Positions 46,774 to 57,670 are shown, counted from the stretch's first letter. The stretch is DNA of 64,000 nt from Gammaproteobacteria bacterium Ga0077536 (GCA_001464935.1 LNEL01000040.1:1-64000); one strand, 5' to 3'. Program-made: numbers and translations. Notes: a model not told the origin generated them from the sequence alone.

Positions 46774-47167
46774 GGATGTGATCTCCAATCAGGAAGTGAG
46801 GGGGCGATTGCGCGAACTCCAGCGTCGCTCACCGCAGCGGGCGTGTCCGTGCGATGCCGAACAGGTGGGGTCGACATTTCCGATCCCGGATGATCTGTTG
46901 GAACCGGCGTTCATGTGCAGAGCGTGTGGCGCATCGATGCATGCTCCCGTATGACGCGTATGACGCGCCGGCTTGCGGCCCATCACGGCACCACAGCGTG
47001 GGTGTCCCCCAAAATCCGCCCCGAATCCACCTGAATCCGCGAACCCGGTAGTCGCATTCGCATTGCAACGCACCATTCGGTGCAGCTGGCGCAACGCTTG
47101 TCGTCAGACGGCGGAATCTGAATAATCCGGCCATCGCCCTCGCTTCCGGCCACGAAGGAGAACGCCG
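46774..47167. other. Intergenic region with one inverse repeat terminus, no gene seen
   Basis: A 394-base gap between divergent genes. TGGGTGTCCCC at 46999 is one terminus of the window-wide repeat family. ORFs here do not look coding. AAGGAGAACGCCG just before 47168 is the ribosome binding site of the LLM gene. Confidence 0.55.
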
Positions 47168-48397
47168 ATGAAAATTGCCTGCTTCCACCTGATGCCTTAC
47201 CGCGATCTCGAACCCGACTTCGAGAAGAAACACAAATCTGCGTGGTTCACCCTGCCGTTCGACGCAGTGGCCGACCGGCACAAGGTGTCGCAGTACTACA
47301 ACTGGACGCTCGATGAACTCGAGTTCGCCGCGAAGTCCGGTTTCGACGGTGTGTGTACCAACGAACATCACCAGAACGCCTATGGCTTCATGGTGAACCC
47401 GAACATGATGGGCGCAGCGCTCGCGCGCGCGACGCGCGGCACGAAGACCGCCATCATCCAGATGGGCGAGACGGCGGTGTTCCTGAATCCGCCGATTCGG
47501 GTCGCCGAAGAGTATGCGATGCTCGATGCGATCTCCGAAGGGCGCCTGGTGGCCGGCTTCCCGGTTGGCCTCGGCGGCGATTTCTCGTACAGCTACGGCA
47601 TGGCGCCGATCGAGCAGCGCCAGCGCTACAACGAGGCCCACGATTTGATCACACGCGCGTGGACGTCCTCGGAGCAGTTCGCGTTCAACGGCAAGTTCTA
47701 TCAGCTGCCGATGGTCAACATCTGGCCCAAGCCGGTGCAGCGTCCGCACCCGCCGATCTGGGTCCCGGGCAACGCGAGCCCGAGCACCTGGGACTTCGTG
47801 ACGAAGAACGACTACTCCTACTGTTACCTGACTTACTTCGGGGCCAAGGGCGCGGAGCACATGGTCAACGGCTACTGGGAGAAAGTCGAAGAGGCAGGCC
47901 GCGATCGCAATCCGTATCGCATGGGTTTCCTCATTCCGGTCGGCGTGTCCGATACCGACGAGAAGGCCGCGCAAGAGTATGGCCCGGCCGCCGAGTATTT
48001 CTACCACAAGGGTTTGCATCTGCCCGAGCAGCTGCTGCTGCCGCCCGGCCACATGACCCACGCGAGCCTCACGCACCTGCTGACCAAGCGACCCTTCCCG
48101 CCGTACGACGAGCTCAAGAAGATGAACTACGCGACGTTCAACGATCGCGACTTCGTGGTCTGCGGTTCGGCGCGGACCGTGACCGAGCGTCTGATCAATA
48201 TCGTCAAGACGCTGCGCGTCGGCCACCTGATGATCCTGCCGCAATTCGGCTCGCTGTCGCACCAGAAGACGATGGAGAACATCGAACGAATTTCGAAGAG
48301 CGTGCTGCCGCACCTGCGCCCGATCTGGGAGAACGAGGGTTGGGAAGACCGCTGGTGGCCGGAGGCCTGCAAGGCCGAACAACGCGCCGCGGCCTGA
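47168..48397 (+). CDS. LLM-class flavin-dependent oxidoreductase
   Basis: 409-residue bacterial-luciferase-like enzyme. Segments typical of the family: GFDGVCTNEHHQNAYGFMVNP, the FLNPPIRVAEEYAMLDAISEGRLVAGFPVGLG core, and KPVQRPHPPIWVPG. It is longer than the LLM protein at 8756 and more like alkane- or terpenoid-type flavin monooxygenases. AAGGAG lies at good spacing before ATG 47168. It is followed after 20 bases by an alpha/beta hydrolase gene on the same strand, suggesting oxygenation to an ester or lactone followed by hydrolysis. The substrate is unknown. Confidence 0.88.
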   Translation: MKIACFHLMPYRDLEPDFEKKHKSAWFTLPFDAVADRHKVSQYYNWTLDELEFAAKSGFDGVCTNEHHQNAYGFMVNPNMMGAALARATRGTKTAIIQMGETAVFLNPPIRVAEEYAMLDAISEGRLVAGFPVGLGGDFSYSYGMAPIEQRQRYNEAHDLITRAWTSSEQFAFNGKFYQLPMVNIWPKPVQRPHPPIWVPGNASPSTWDFVTKNDYSYCYLTYFGAKGAEHMVNGYWEKVEEAGRDRNPYRMGFLIPVGVSDTDEKAAQEYGPAAEYFYHKGLHLPEQLLLPPGHMTHASLTHLLTKRPFPPYDELKKMNYATFNDRDFVVCGSARTVTERLINIVKTLRVGHLMILPQFGSLSHQKTMENIERISKSVLPHLRPIWENEGWEDRWWPEACKAEQRAAA

Positions 48398-48417
48398 ACC
48401 GGAACGGAGGATCACGC

Positions 48418-49221
48418 ATGAAGAAGCCTCGCAAGAAGATCGTCCCGGTCCTCGGTGGCGAACTCGAAATGACGGTCAACGTCGCCGGCCAGGGCAAGCC
48501 CGTGCTGTACCTGCATTCGGCCGGCGGCTATTACTGGGACGACTTCCTCGACACCCTTTCCGATCACTACAAGGTCTACGTTCCGCACTTCCCGGGCACT
48601 GCGCCGGGGCGCCCGAACGACATCGACAAAATCGACAACCTGTGGGATGCGGTCATCGCGTATGAGGATTTGATCGACGGGCTCGGTCTGAAGAAGTTTC
48701 GCCTGATCGGACACTCGTTCGGCGGCATGCTGGCCGCTGAACTCGCCGCGCAGCGGCCGAAGGCCGTCGAAGACCTGGTGCTCATGGCGCCCATCGGCTT
48801 GTGGCGCGAAGATGCGCCGTACACCTGCGCGGACTGGTGCGCGCTCGGCATGAACGAGATTCTCGAGGTCCTGTTCTACGACCAGAAACATCCCCGCGTC
48901 GTGCGCCGCATGATGCCGCCGAGCGGCAAAGACGCGGAGGCCCTGTGGACGGTGAATTTCATCTGGACGCTCGGCTGCACCGGCAAGGTGATCTGGCCGA
49001 TTCCGGACAAAGGGCTGCGCAAGCGTATCCATCGCATCAGCGCACCGACCCTCGTGGTCTGGGGCGAGAATGACCGGCTGATCCCGCCGGCTTATGCGGA
49101 GGAATTCCGCCGCTCGATTCCCAACGCCGAGGTGCTGATGCTGCCGCAGTGCGGGCACGAACCGCCGCTCGAGCAATGCGAGACCCTGCTGAACCGCGTC
49201 CGCGGTTTTTTCGATGCCTGA
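48418..49221 (+). CDS. Alpha/beta-fold hydrolase
   Basis: 267-residue alpha/beta hydrolase. Nucleophile Ser is in the elbow LIGHSFGGM near residue 102, the acid in VVWGENDRLIPP and His in LPQCGHEPPLEQ. The HSAGGYYWDDF oxyanion-hole region is typical of ester and C-C-bond hydrolases such as meta-cleavage hydrolases. GGAGGATC precedes ATG 48418. The track ORF starts earlier (47353), but that part is an out-of-frame shadow of the LLM gene. It forms a two-gene operon with that gene. Confidence 0.88.
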   Translation: MKKPRKKIVPVLGGELEMTVNVAGQGKPVLYLHSAGGYYWDDFLDTLSDHYKVYVPHFPGTAPGRPNDIDKIDNLWDAVIAYEDLIDGLGLKKFRLIGHSFGGMLAAELAAQRPKAVEDLVLMAPIGLWREDAPYTCADWCALGMNEILEVLFYDQKHPRVVRRMMPPSGKDAEALWTVNFIWTLGCTGKVIWPIPDKGLRKRIHRISAPTLVVWGENDRLIPPAYAEEFRRSIPNAEVLMLPQCGHEPPLEQCETLLNRVRGFFDA

Positions 49222-49319
49222 CGGCTGAGGGCCTGGAAGACGCTGGGGGTGCTGGCGCACCCCTGCGTGAGACGGGCAGCAGTGCCCGCCAGGCGGGCAC
49301 GAAGATCCGGGCTGCCTGA

Positions 49320-50006
49320 TCAGGCGAGCAGGCGACGCGCCCTGTACACCGTATGCCGCGCGCCTTTGCGCACCGCGCCGCGCGAGCGCACCGTCTGGCA
49401 GTCGACATCGAACCCTGCGCCGCGCAGCCGCTTTTCGAACGGCGGGCTTCTGAACGCCGACCACAACACCATCACGCCCCCACGACGCAGCGCGGCATGC
49501 AGCGTGGCGAGGCCTGTCGGCTGATAGAGCCTGTCGTTGGCCTTGACCGTGAAGGCCTCTGGTCCGTTGTCGATGTCGAGAATGATGGCGTCGTAGCCCT
49601 GATCGCTTTCCTCGAGATGCGCGAGCACATCGCGCACGATCACCGTCACGCGGGGATCCGCCAGCGGTTGTCCGGCATGGGCCGCCAGCGGGCCGCGATT
49701 CCAGTCGACGACCGGGGCGAGCAGCTCGAGCACATCGACGCGTGCATCAGAACCGACTGCCTCGAGCACCGCGCGCAGGGTGAACCCCATGCCGAGACCG
49801 CCGACCAGTACCCGCATGTCCCTGTGGATCACCGGTTCGCCGAGCGCGAGCCTCGCCAGTGCTTCTTCCGACCCGCTGACGCGGCTCGACATCAGCAACT
49901 CGTTGCGCACACGCACCACGTGATGTCCCCCCTCGAGTGTGAGGGTCAGGGCCTCGCCGTCGGGCGTGACGGCTTCCGCGATGAGGGTTCGAAATGGGGT
50001 GCGCAT
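49320..50006 (-). CDS. Spermidine-synthase-like methyltransferase-fold protein
   Basis: 228 residues with a Rossmann methyltransferase fold of the spermidine-synthase type: HRDMRVLVGGLGMGFTLRAVLE, DVLELLAPVVDWNR and YDAIILDIDNGPEAF. It lacks the N-terminal beta domain length of true SpeE and the usual aminopropyl-transfer signature, so it is one of the many SpeE-like proteins of unknown substrate. Start ATG 50006 at the family-like N-terminus. It is preceded by an inverted-repeat element. Confidence 0.75.
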   Translation of the reverse strand: MRTPFRTLIAEAVTPDGEALTLTLEGGHHVVRVRNELLMSSRVSGSEEALARLALGEPVIHRDMRVLVGGLGMGFTLRAVLEAVGSDARVDVLELLAPVVDWNRGPLAAHAGQPLADPRVTVIVRDVLAHLEESDQGYDAIILDIDNGPEAFTVKANDRLYQPTGLATLHAALRRGGVMVLWSAFRSPPFEKRLRGAGFDVDCQTVRSRGAVRKGARHTVYRARRLLA

Positions 50007-50028
50007 GGTCGATCACTAAACAGTAATT

Positions 50029-50095
50029 GGGGACAGATCTATTTGATCATTTGATTGCGAGAGGGCGGAGCGATTCGAAAAATAAATCTGTCCCC
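50029..50095. repeat. Inverted repeat GGGGACAGATCTATTT...AAATCTGTCCCC
   Basis: The left arm GGGGACAGATCTATTT and right arm AAAATAAATCTGTCCCC are near-perfect reverse complements separated by about 35 bases. It starts with the same GGGGACA as the window-wide GGGGACACCCA family but then differs, so it is probably a separate REPIN-like family. I recognise AAATCTGTCCCC as a motif common near RAYT genes in gammaproteobacteria. It lies between the SpeE-like and GFA genes. Confidence 0.75.
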
Positions 50096-50143
50096 GAATT
50101 CGAATGCCGCCCGAATACGGCCACTAGTGGGTGATTAGTCGTT

Positions 50144-50608
50144 TCAGTCGAGCGGTACGCGGGCTTGCGCATGCGCGAGCAGCGCGTGAAATTCTTCGTC
50201 GTTCGGGGCTTCGGCAATTTTCTGCAGAGGGCTGGCCATGCAGTCCCACGGCTGTCCACGCGACACCCAGACATCCGCCTGCGGCTTGAAGCGCGCGGGC
50301 TCATCGAGACTCGCGGCCCACAGGCCCTGCAGGTCGGGCACCAGGTCTGCCTGGATGAACAGCGGTGAGCCGCAGGTGGGGCAGAAGCCGCGACTGACGC
50401 GGCGGCCGCTTTCAGCGCGCACCTCGAAGTACGTCGCCTCGCCGTGCACCGTCAGTGCTGCGCGGGGCACGTAGAGCACGGCGCAGAATGCGCTGCCGCT
50501 CGCGCGCTGGCAGTCGCGACAATGGCAGTTCCAGGAGAACGCGGGATCGGCCGCACTGGCATACCGAATGGCACCGCAGGCACAGCCGCCCGCCCAGGCT
50601 TCGTTCAT
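50144..50608 (-). CDS. GFA-family zinc protein (CENP-V/GFA)
   Basis: 154 residues of the GFA family. Zinc ligands: the CACGAIRY pair, CHCRDCQRASGSAF and the CPTCGSPLF pair. The family is related to glutathione-dependent formaldehyde-activating proteins, but most members, including this one, lack a proven function. Start ATG 50608 has GGAGGTGG upstream; the 30-residue track extension is rejected. Confidence 0.87.
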   Translation of the reverse strand: MNEAWAGGCACGAIRYASAADPAFSWNCHCRDCQRASGSAFCAVLYVPRAALTVHGEATYFEVRAESGRRVSRGFCPTCGSPLFIQADLVPDLQGLWAASLDEPARFKPQADVWVSRGQPWDCMASPLQKIAEAPNDEEFHALLAHAQARVPLD

Positions 50609-50717
50609 GTCCACCTCCGAACACGTCAACCGAGGCAAGTGCACCAGATGCGGCGCTCGCCGATGCCTATTGTGTCGCGCACGCAGCGCGGACGCCATGT
50701 GGGAAGTGAGCTTGAAA

Positions 50718-50794
<77 letters not shown>

Positions 50795-50820
50795 GTGCTG
50801 GGAAAACGTCGAGGAAGAAC

Positions 50821-50847
50821 ACCCGGCGCCCTGTGCGGACGCCGGGT
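50821..50847 (-). terminator. Hairpin terminator after rpoD
   Basis: On the minus strand ACCCGGCG and CGCCGGGT form an eight-base-pair stem just after the rpoD stop, followed by GTTCTTCCTC, a moderately U-rich tail. It separates rpoD from the tRNA gene. Confidence 0.65.
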
Positions 50848-50855
50848 AGGAAGCA

Positions 50856-52703
<1,848 letters not shown>

Positions 52704-52895
52704 CGTATTTAAAGTCTACCTTTGGTCGGCCGTCGGTCGTTTCAGGGGCGCAAATGGGGACCGGACGCGTGCGGCGGCAGGGCATCCATTCACTCGGCTT
52801 AGAGTGTAGTTCAGCGTCGATGTTTCGCCAGACGCGGCGAGAGACCGACAATTGTAGCCCATCGAGGCGCCTTACGGCAGCCCTTGGACTGTGGT

Positions 52896-54626
52896 TCAGC
52901 CGTCGTCGTCATCGGGCTGGCGATCCGGCCCCGGTCCCGGCGGCAGCCGGTTCATCACCCGCCGCGTGATCTCGCCGCGGCGGCTGCGTTTGAGCATCTG
53001 CTCGATCGCGCCGGTGAATTCGGCCTCCCAGTGGCTTTCATCGAGCAGCAGCGGCTGGGCGAGGATGTCGGTCAGCAGGCTGGCCTGGGGCCCGTCGCGG
53101 AAGCTCTCGAGCAGCGCGCCACTCGACAGATCGGGGTTGCCCTCCAGTCTTTCAAGCAGCGTGACCAGCAGCGCGGACTCGGGGTTCGTCGCGACATCGA
53201 GTGCCGGCAGGTCCCGCGCCAGCGGGGCGAGGCTCGGCTGGCGGACCAGCATCGCGATCGCGCGGGTCAGCAGCGACGGCACGTAGCGGCCGGGCGCGTG
53301 CGGACGGACCGGCTGCGGCGGCGGCTTGCGCACCGGCGGTGCCGGCTCGTCGGTGCCGCGGATCGTGGTGCCGGCGAGCTTCTCGAGGTGCTGGCCCAGC
53401 AGTTGCCGCAGCGGTCCGGGCGGTACTTTCGTGATCAGGGGGCGGGCGAGGGCGACGAGCTGGGCACGGCCGTCGATGCTGCTGAGATCGGCTTTCGCGC
53501 TCAGGTCGTCGAACAGGAACGTCGACAGCGCCGTGATCCGCTCCTTCGCATTGAACACCGCCGCGCCCTCGGCGCGCACCAGGCTGTCCGGGTCGTGGCC
53601 CTGGGGCAGGAACAGAAAGCCCGCGCGCCGGCCTTCCTTCAGCAGCGGCAGCACCGTCTCGAGCGCGCGCCACGCGGCACGCCGCCCGGCCGCGTCGCCG
53701 TCGAAGCAGAACACGATCTCGCTGACGTGGCGATAGAGCTGCTCGAGCTGTTCACCGGTGGTCGCGGTACCGAGCGTCGCGACGGCGTTGTCGACGCCGA
53801 ACTGCCCGAGCGCGACGACATCCATGTAACCCTCGACGATCAACACCCGCTCGGGGCGCTTGCCGCGTTTGAGCACCTGGTCGAGCCCGTACAGCTCCTG
53901 GCGCTTGTGGAAGATCGGCGTTTCCGGCGAATTCAGGTACTTCGGCTCGCCCTCGTCGATGATGCGGCCGCCGAACGCGATGCAGCGGCCGCGGCGGTCG
54001 CGGATTGGAAACATGATGCGATCGCGGAAGCGGTCGTAGAACCGGTCGTTGTCCTTCTCGACCGCCAGACCCGCTTCGATCAGGAGTTTGCGGCGGCCGG
54101 GCTCAGCGCCCAGGGTGCTGACCAGCGCATCCCAGCCGGGGGGCGCATAGCCAATGCCGAAGCGCTTCGCGACTTCACCGGTCAGGCCCCGGCCCTTCAG
54201 GTAATCGACGGCGCGTTGACGTGCCGGGTGTTCGCGCAGCAGGCGGGCGTAAAGCTGCTGGGCCTCGTCCATCACCTGGTAGAGCGCGCTGTAATCGGCG
54301 GCGGGCGTCGCGGGGCCGGACGACTCTTCGTACTGCACTTCGAGCCCGAGCAGGCCGGCCAGATCTTCGACCGCCTCGACGAAGCCGAGCCCGTCGTGAT
54401 TCATCAGGAAGCCAATCGCCGAGCCGTGCGCGCCGCAGCCGAAACAGTGATAGAACTGCTTCTCCGGACTGACGGTGAAAGACGGCGTTTTTTCGTTGTG
54501 GAACGGGCACAGGCCCTGGAAATCGCGCCCGGCCTTCTTCAACTGCACGGCGCGTTCGACGACCTCGACGATGTTCGCGCGGGCCAGCAGGTCGTCGATG
54601 AAATGTTTGGCGATTTTTCCGGCCAA
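52896..54626 (-). CDS. dnaG: DNA primase
   Basis: 576-residue primase making RNA primers at the replication fork. N-terminal CHC2 zinc finger with C40, H43, C61 and C64 (LCPFHNEK and FYHCFGCGAHG). The TOPRIM core includes RVLIVEGYMDVVALGQ and FCFDGDAAGRRAAW. The C-terminal DnaB-binding domain follows a Pro-rich linker (about 425-445). The protein ends with an Asp-rich tail. It is third in the rpsU-yqeY-dnaG-rpoD operon. The start at 54626 fits the family N-terminus. Confidence 0.97.
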   Translation of the reverse strand: MAGKIAKHFIDDLLARANIVEVVERAVQLKKAGRDFQGLCPFHNEKTPSFTVSPEKQFYHCFGCGAHGSAIGFLMNHDGLGFVEAVEDLAGLLGLEVQYEESSGPATPAADYSALYQVMDEAQQLYARLLREHPARQRAVDYLKGRGLTGEVAKRFGIGYAPPGWDALVSTLGAEPGRRKLLIEAGLAVEKDNDRFYDRFRDRIMFPIRDRRGRCIAFGGRIIDEGEPKYLNSPETPIFHKRQELYGLDQVLKRGKRPERVLIVEGYMDVVALGQFGVDNAVATLGTATTGEQLEQLYRHVSEIVFCFDGDAAGRRAAWRALETVLPLLKEGRRAGFLFLPQGHDPDSLVRAEGAAVFNAKERITALSTFLFDDLSAKADLSSIDGRAQLVALARPLITKVPPGPLRQLLGQHLEKLAGTTIRGTDEPAPPVRKPPPQPVRPHAPGRYVPSLLTRAIAMLVRQPSLAPLARDLPALDVATNPESALLVTLLERLEGNPDLSSGALLESFRDGPQASLLTDILAQPLLLDESHWEAEFTGAIEQMLKRSRRGEITRRVMNRLPPGPGPDRQPDDDDG

Positions 54627-54762
54627 GCCAGTGTCCCCGGGTCACAGCCCCATGGCGCCGTCGCGCGGCGATGTCCGACGATGATAAAGGCTGGCGGGAT
54701 GGGCCAGTACCGGCGCTTCAGGCCGCGGACGCAGGACAGGCCGCACAGGCCCGGGGACGGGC

Positions 54763-55215
54763 TCAGCCGCCGAGGCGGGCTTTGACCTGTGCGCTGACGG
54801 CACCGATGTCGGCGCGGCCGACCAGGTGCGGTTTCAGTTCGGCCATCACCTTGCCCATGTCCTTGATGGTCGGGGCCTCGAACCGGGCGATCGCCGCGTT
54901 GACGAGGGCCTCGATTTCACCGGCGCTCAGCGGGGAGGGCAGGTAGGTCTCGACGATGGCGAGTTCTTCGCGCTCTTTCGACGCGAGGTCTTCGCGCTGG
55001 GCATTTTCGAACTGGCTGATCGATTCGCGGCGCTGGTTCGCGAGCTTGGTCAGAATCGCGGTGACGGCGGCGTCATCGAGTTCCAGCCGGGTATCGATTT
55101 CCTGCTGTTTGACCGCGGCGAGCATGAACCGCAGGGTGCCCAGGCGTGACTTGTCGCCCGCCTTCATCGCGGTCTTCACGTCTTCCGTGAGGCGGGTTTT
55201 CAGCTCGGACGGCAT
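54763..55215 (-). CDS. yqeY: GatB/YqeY-domain protein
   Basis: 150 residues of the YqeY family: MPSELKTRLTEDVKTAMKAGDKSRLGTLR at the start, ANQRRESISQFENAQREDLA in the middle and IKDMGKVMAELKPHLVGRADI near the end. The fold is shared with the tail of the tRNA amidotransferase subunit GatB, and it may bind tRNA; its cellular role is not settled. It is commonly found between rpsU and dnaG in gammaproteobacteria, as here. The track start at 55434 overlaps rpsU and is rejected. Confidence 0.92.
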   Translation of the reverse strand: MPSELKTRLTEDVKTAMKAGDKSRLGTLRFMLAAVKQQEIDTRLELDDAAVTAILTKLANQRRESISQFENAQREDLASKEREELAIVETYLPSPLSAGEIEALVNAAIARFEAPTIKDMGKVMAELKPHLVGRADIGAVSAQVKARLGG

Positions 55216-55252
55216 GAGATCAGGCGCCGGCACGGGCCGGCGCGGGCGGCTG

Positions 55253-55468
55253 TCAGTACGGGCGAGTGCGGCGGGCCAGCTGGCGCGCGGCCTTCTTCTG
55301 CCAGCGCTTGACCGCGGCAGCAGCCTTGCGCTTACGTTCCTGCGTCGGCTTTTCGTAATATTCGCGCTTGTGGACTTCGGCCAGCACACCGGCTTTTTCG
55401 CAGGCGCGCTTGAAGCGGCGCATGGCGACATCAAAGGGCTCGTTTTCGCGGACTCGCACAGAAGGCAT
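55253..55468 (-). CDS. rpsU: 30S ribosomal protein S21
   Basis: 71 residues, the exact size of bS21. [28 protein letters not shown] and the basic [21 protein letters not shown] segment are canonical. It is the first gene of the macromolecular synthesis operon, with yqeY 37 bases downstream. The track start 13 codons upstream is rejected in favour of the canonical MPSVRV start. Confidence 0.97.
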   Translation of the reverse strand: MPSVRVRENEPFDVAMRRFKRACEKAGVLAEVHKREYYEKPTQERKRKAAAAVKRWQKKAARQLARRTRPY

Positions 55469-55520
55469 AGACTGGGCTTCTCGGTTGGTTGGGCAGTATT
55501 CGTTCAACGTTAACTTGCGA

Positions 55521-55549
55521 ATCCTAACGACCAGTCTCCACCTTGTCCA
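55521..55549 (-). promoter_or_regulatory. Sigma-70 promoter of the rpsU operon
   Basis: Read on the minus strand: TGGACA (-35, five of six consensus), a 17-base spacer, then TAGGAT (-10, four of six). Transcription would begin near 55514, about 46 bases before the rpsU start. It overlaps the tsaD leader region. Confidence 0.6.
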
Positions 55550-55566
55550 CCCTGGGAAAAGCCGCC

Positions 55567-56604
55567 ATGCGCGTATTGGGCATCGAAACCTCCTGCGACG
55601 AAACCGGCGTCGCCCTCTATGACGGTGACCGGGGCCTGCTCGCCCACGCGCTGTTCAGCCAGATCGAGATGCATCAGGCCTATGGCGGAGTAGTGCCCGA
55701 GCTCGCCTCGCGGGATCACGTCCGGCGCACTTTACCGCTGATAAACAACGTCCTGGCGGAAGCCGGGATGACTCACACCGACCTTGACGGGATTGCCTAC
55801 ACGGCCGGTCCGGGGCTCATCGGGGCGCTGCTGGTCGGGGCGGGCGTGGCCCAGGGCCTCGCGTTCGGCCTCGGGATCCCGGCCGTCGGCGTGCATCACA
55901 TGGAGGCGCATCTGCTGGCGCCGATGCTCGAGCCCGACCCGCCGTCATTTCCGTTCCTGGCGCTGCTGGTGTCCGGCGGGCACAGCCTGCTGGTCGACGT
56001 CGCGGGGCTCGGGCGCTACACGGTGCTCGGCGAGTCGCTCGACGACGCGGCCGGCGAAGCCTTCGACAAGGCCGCGAAGCTGCTGGGTCTCGGCTATCCC
56101 GGTGGCCCCGCCATCGAGCGCCTCGCCGCCGGCGGCACGCCCGGCCGGTTCCGTTTTCCGCGCCCGATGACCGACCGGCCCGGGCTCGATTTCAGCTTCA
56201 GCGGCCTGAAGACCTATACCGCGACGACCGTGCGCGCGCATGCCGGCGAGCCGGCGGCCGCGCCCGACATCGCGCTCGCCTTCTCCGAAGCGGTCGTCGA
56301 CACCTTCGTCATCAAGTGCCGGCGCGCGCTGAAGCAGAGCGGGCGGCGGACCCTGATCGTCGCCGGCGGCGTCAGCGCGAATCGCATGCTGCGCTCGGCG
56401 CTCGATGCGCTCGGCCGCGAGTGCGGCGCGCGCGTGTGTTATCCGGCGCCGCAGTTCTGTACGGACAACGGCGCGATGGTCGCGTACGCGGGATATCTGC
56501 GGTTGGCGGCAGGTGACCGCGCCGACGAGGCCTTCGCCGTGCGCCCGCGCTGGTCACTTGCGGAACTCGTGGCGCCCGGCGCCGGGGCTCAGGACTTGCG
56601 CTGA
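55567..56604 (+). CDS. tsaD: tRNA N6-threonylcarbamoyladenosine transferase TsaD
   Basis: 345-residue Kae1/TsaD-family protein adding the threonylcarbamoyl group to A37 of ANN-decoding tRNAs with TsaB and Tsa[14 protein letters not shown] opens the ASKHA fold; the metal ligands are His111 and His115 in [19 protein letters not shown] and the [12 protein letters not shown] segment are conserved. ATG 55567 is the canonical start. It is divergent from rpsU, and its 3' end overlaps the convergent plsY gene by 16 bases. Confidence 0.97.
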   Translation: MRVLGIETSCDETGVALYDGDRGLLAHALFSQIEMHQAYGGVVPELASRDHVRRTLPLINNVLAEAGMTHTDLDGIAYTAGPGLIGALLVGAGVAQGLAFGLGIPAVGVHHMEAHLLAPMLEPDPPSFPFLALLVSGGHSLLVDVAGLGRYTVLGESLDDAAGEAFDKAAKLLGLGYPGGPAIERLAAGGTPGRFRFPRPMTDRPGLDFSFSGLKTYTATTVRAHAGEPAAAPDIALAFSEAVVDTFVIKCRRALKQSGRRTLIVAGGVSANRMLRSALDALGRECGARVCYPAPQFCTDNGAMVAYAGYLRLAAGDRADEAFAVRPRWSLAELVAPGAGAQDLR

Positions 56605-57185
56605 CCGATCCTGCTCTCGGTGCCCGCCCGCAGGCGTGCGATGTTCTCGCCGTGCCGCCAGAAGATCGCCACCGCCATCACCGCCAGTGCCAGCGCAATC
56701 GACACCGGCATGCCGCCGACCAGGGCCACGATTGGCGTGACGGCGGCCGCCACGAGCGCGGCAAGAGATGAATAACGCGTGATGGCCGCCGTTGCGAGCC
56801 AGATCGCGGCGAAACTGCCGCCGAGCCACAGCGACATGCCGAACAGCACGCCGATGTAGGTCGCCACGCCCTTGCCGCCGCGAAAATTGAAGAACACCGG
56901 AAACAGGTGGCCGAGAAATGCGCCGAGTCCGGCGAGCGCGATGACCAGCGGGCTCATGCCGAGCAGCTTTGCGAGCAGCACCGGCAGCACGCCCTTCGCG
57001 ACGTCGCCGGCGAGGGTGGCGGCGGCGGGTCCGCGGCCGTGGCTGCGGAGCACATTCGTGGCGCCCGGATTGCCCGAGCCGGTCGAGCGCGGATCGGCCT
57101 TGCCGAGCAGCTTGCAGATCAGGATGGCGGAGGAAACCGAACCGAGCAGATACCCGAAGACGGCGAAGGCGAGGGCGCTCAGCAT
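56589..57185 (-). CDS. plsY: Glycerol-3-phosphate acyltransferase PlsY
   Basis: 198-residue inner-membrane enzyme transferring an acyl group from acyl-phosphate to glycerol 3-phosphate, the first step of phospholipid synthesis. Five hydrophobic helices; loop motifs [52 protein letters not shown] and [15 protein letters not shown] are the three PlsY signatures. ATG 57185 begins the first helix; the track start is 12 codons earlier. Convergent with tsaD, with 16 bases of 3' overlap. Confidence 0.95.
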   Translation of the reverse strand: MLSALAFAVFGYLLGSVSSAILICKLLGKADPRSTGSGNPGATNVLRSHGRGPAAATLAGDVAKGVLPVLLAKLLGMSPLVIALAGLGAFLGHLFPVFFNFRGGKGVATYIGVLFGMSLWLGGSFAAIWLATAAITRYSSLAALVAAAVTPIVALVGGMPVSIALALAVMAVAIFWRHGENIARLRAGTESRIGQRKS

Positions 57186-57303
57186 GGGGCGTATTGGAAT
57201 CGATGCGATCGGGCGGATCAAGTCCGATTCGATTTATACTGCGGCGCAGATCAATTCCGCGATGACCCACATGCCAGCGACGCAGACGAGTTCAACGGGC
57301 GCC

Positions 57304-57663
57304 ATGGACATCGTGTTCCTGCACGATCTCAAGGTCGATGCGGTGATCGGGCTCTGGGACTGGGAACGCCAGTTCAAGCAGACGCTGCACATCGACGTCG
57401 ATCTCGGCACCGACATCAGCGCGGCCGGCAGGAGCGACTCGATCGACGACACCGTCGACTACAAGTCCGTCACCAAACGCATCATGCAGATCGCCGAGAC
57501 GGGCGGCTTCCTGCTCGTCGAAGCGCTCGCCGAGGCGATCTGCGCCGCCATCCTCACCGAGTTCAACGTCAAATGGCTGCGCCTGCGCATCAACAAGAAG
57601 TCGGCCGTGCGCCAGGCACGCGATGTCGGCGTGATGATCGAGCGCAAACGCGTGGCGGACTGA
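57304..57663 (+). CDS. folB: Dihydroneopterin aldolase
   Basis: 119-residue aldolase releasing glycolaldehyde from 7,8-dihydroneopterin in folate synthesis. MDIVFLHDLKVDAVIGLWDWERQFKQTLHIDVDLG, the DDTVDYKSVTKRI segment and LLVEALAEAIC match FolB, which forms tetramers or octamers. The start could also be ATG 57262 or 57271; 57304 matches the usual N-terminus. folK follows seven bases later. Confidence 0.95.
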   Translation: MDIVFLHDLKVDAVIGLWDWERQFKQTLHIDVDLGTDISAAGRSDSIDDTVDYKSVTKRIMQIAETGGFLLVEALAEAICAAILTEFNVKWLRLRINKKSAVRQARDVGVMIERKRVAD

Positions 57664-57670
57664 AAGACGC

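Noticed and set aside
46829-48415. 528-codon minus-strand ORF opposite the LLM gene
   Set aside because: Covers repeat-containing intergenic DNA and the antisense of a clearly coding gene; no recognisable domain.
52884-54785. 633-codon plus-strand ORF antisense to dnaG
   Set aside because: Shadow of dnaG; translation has the Arg/Ala/Gly/Asp-rich look of a non-coding frame.
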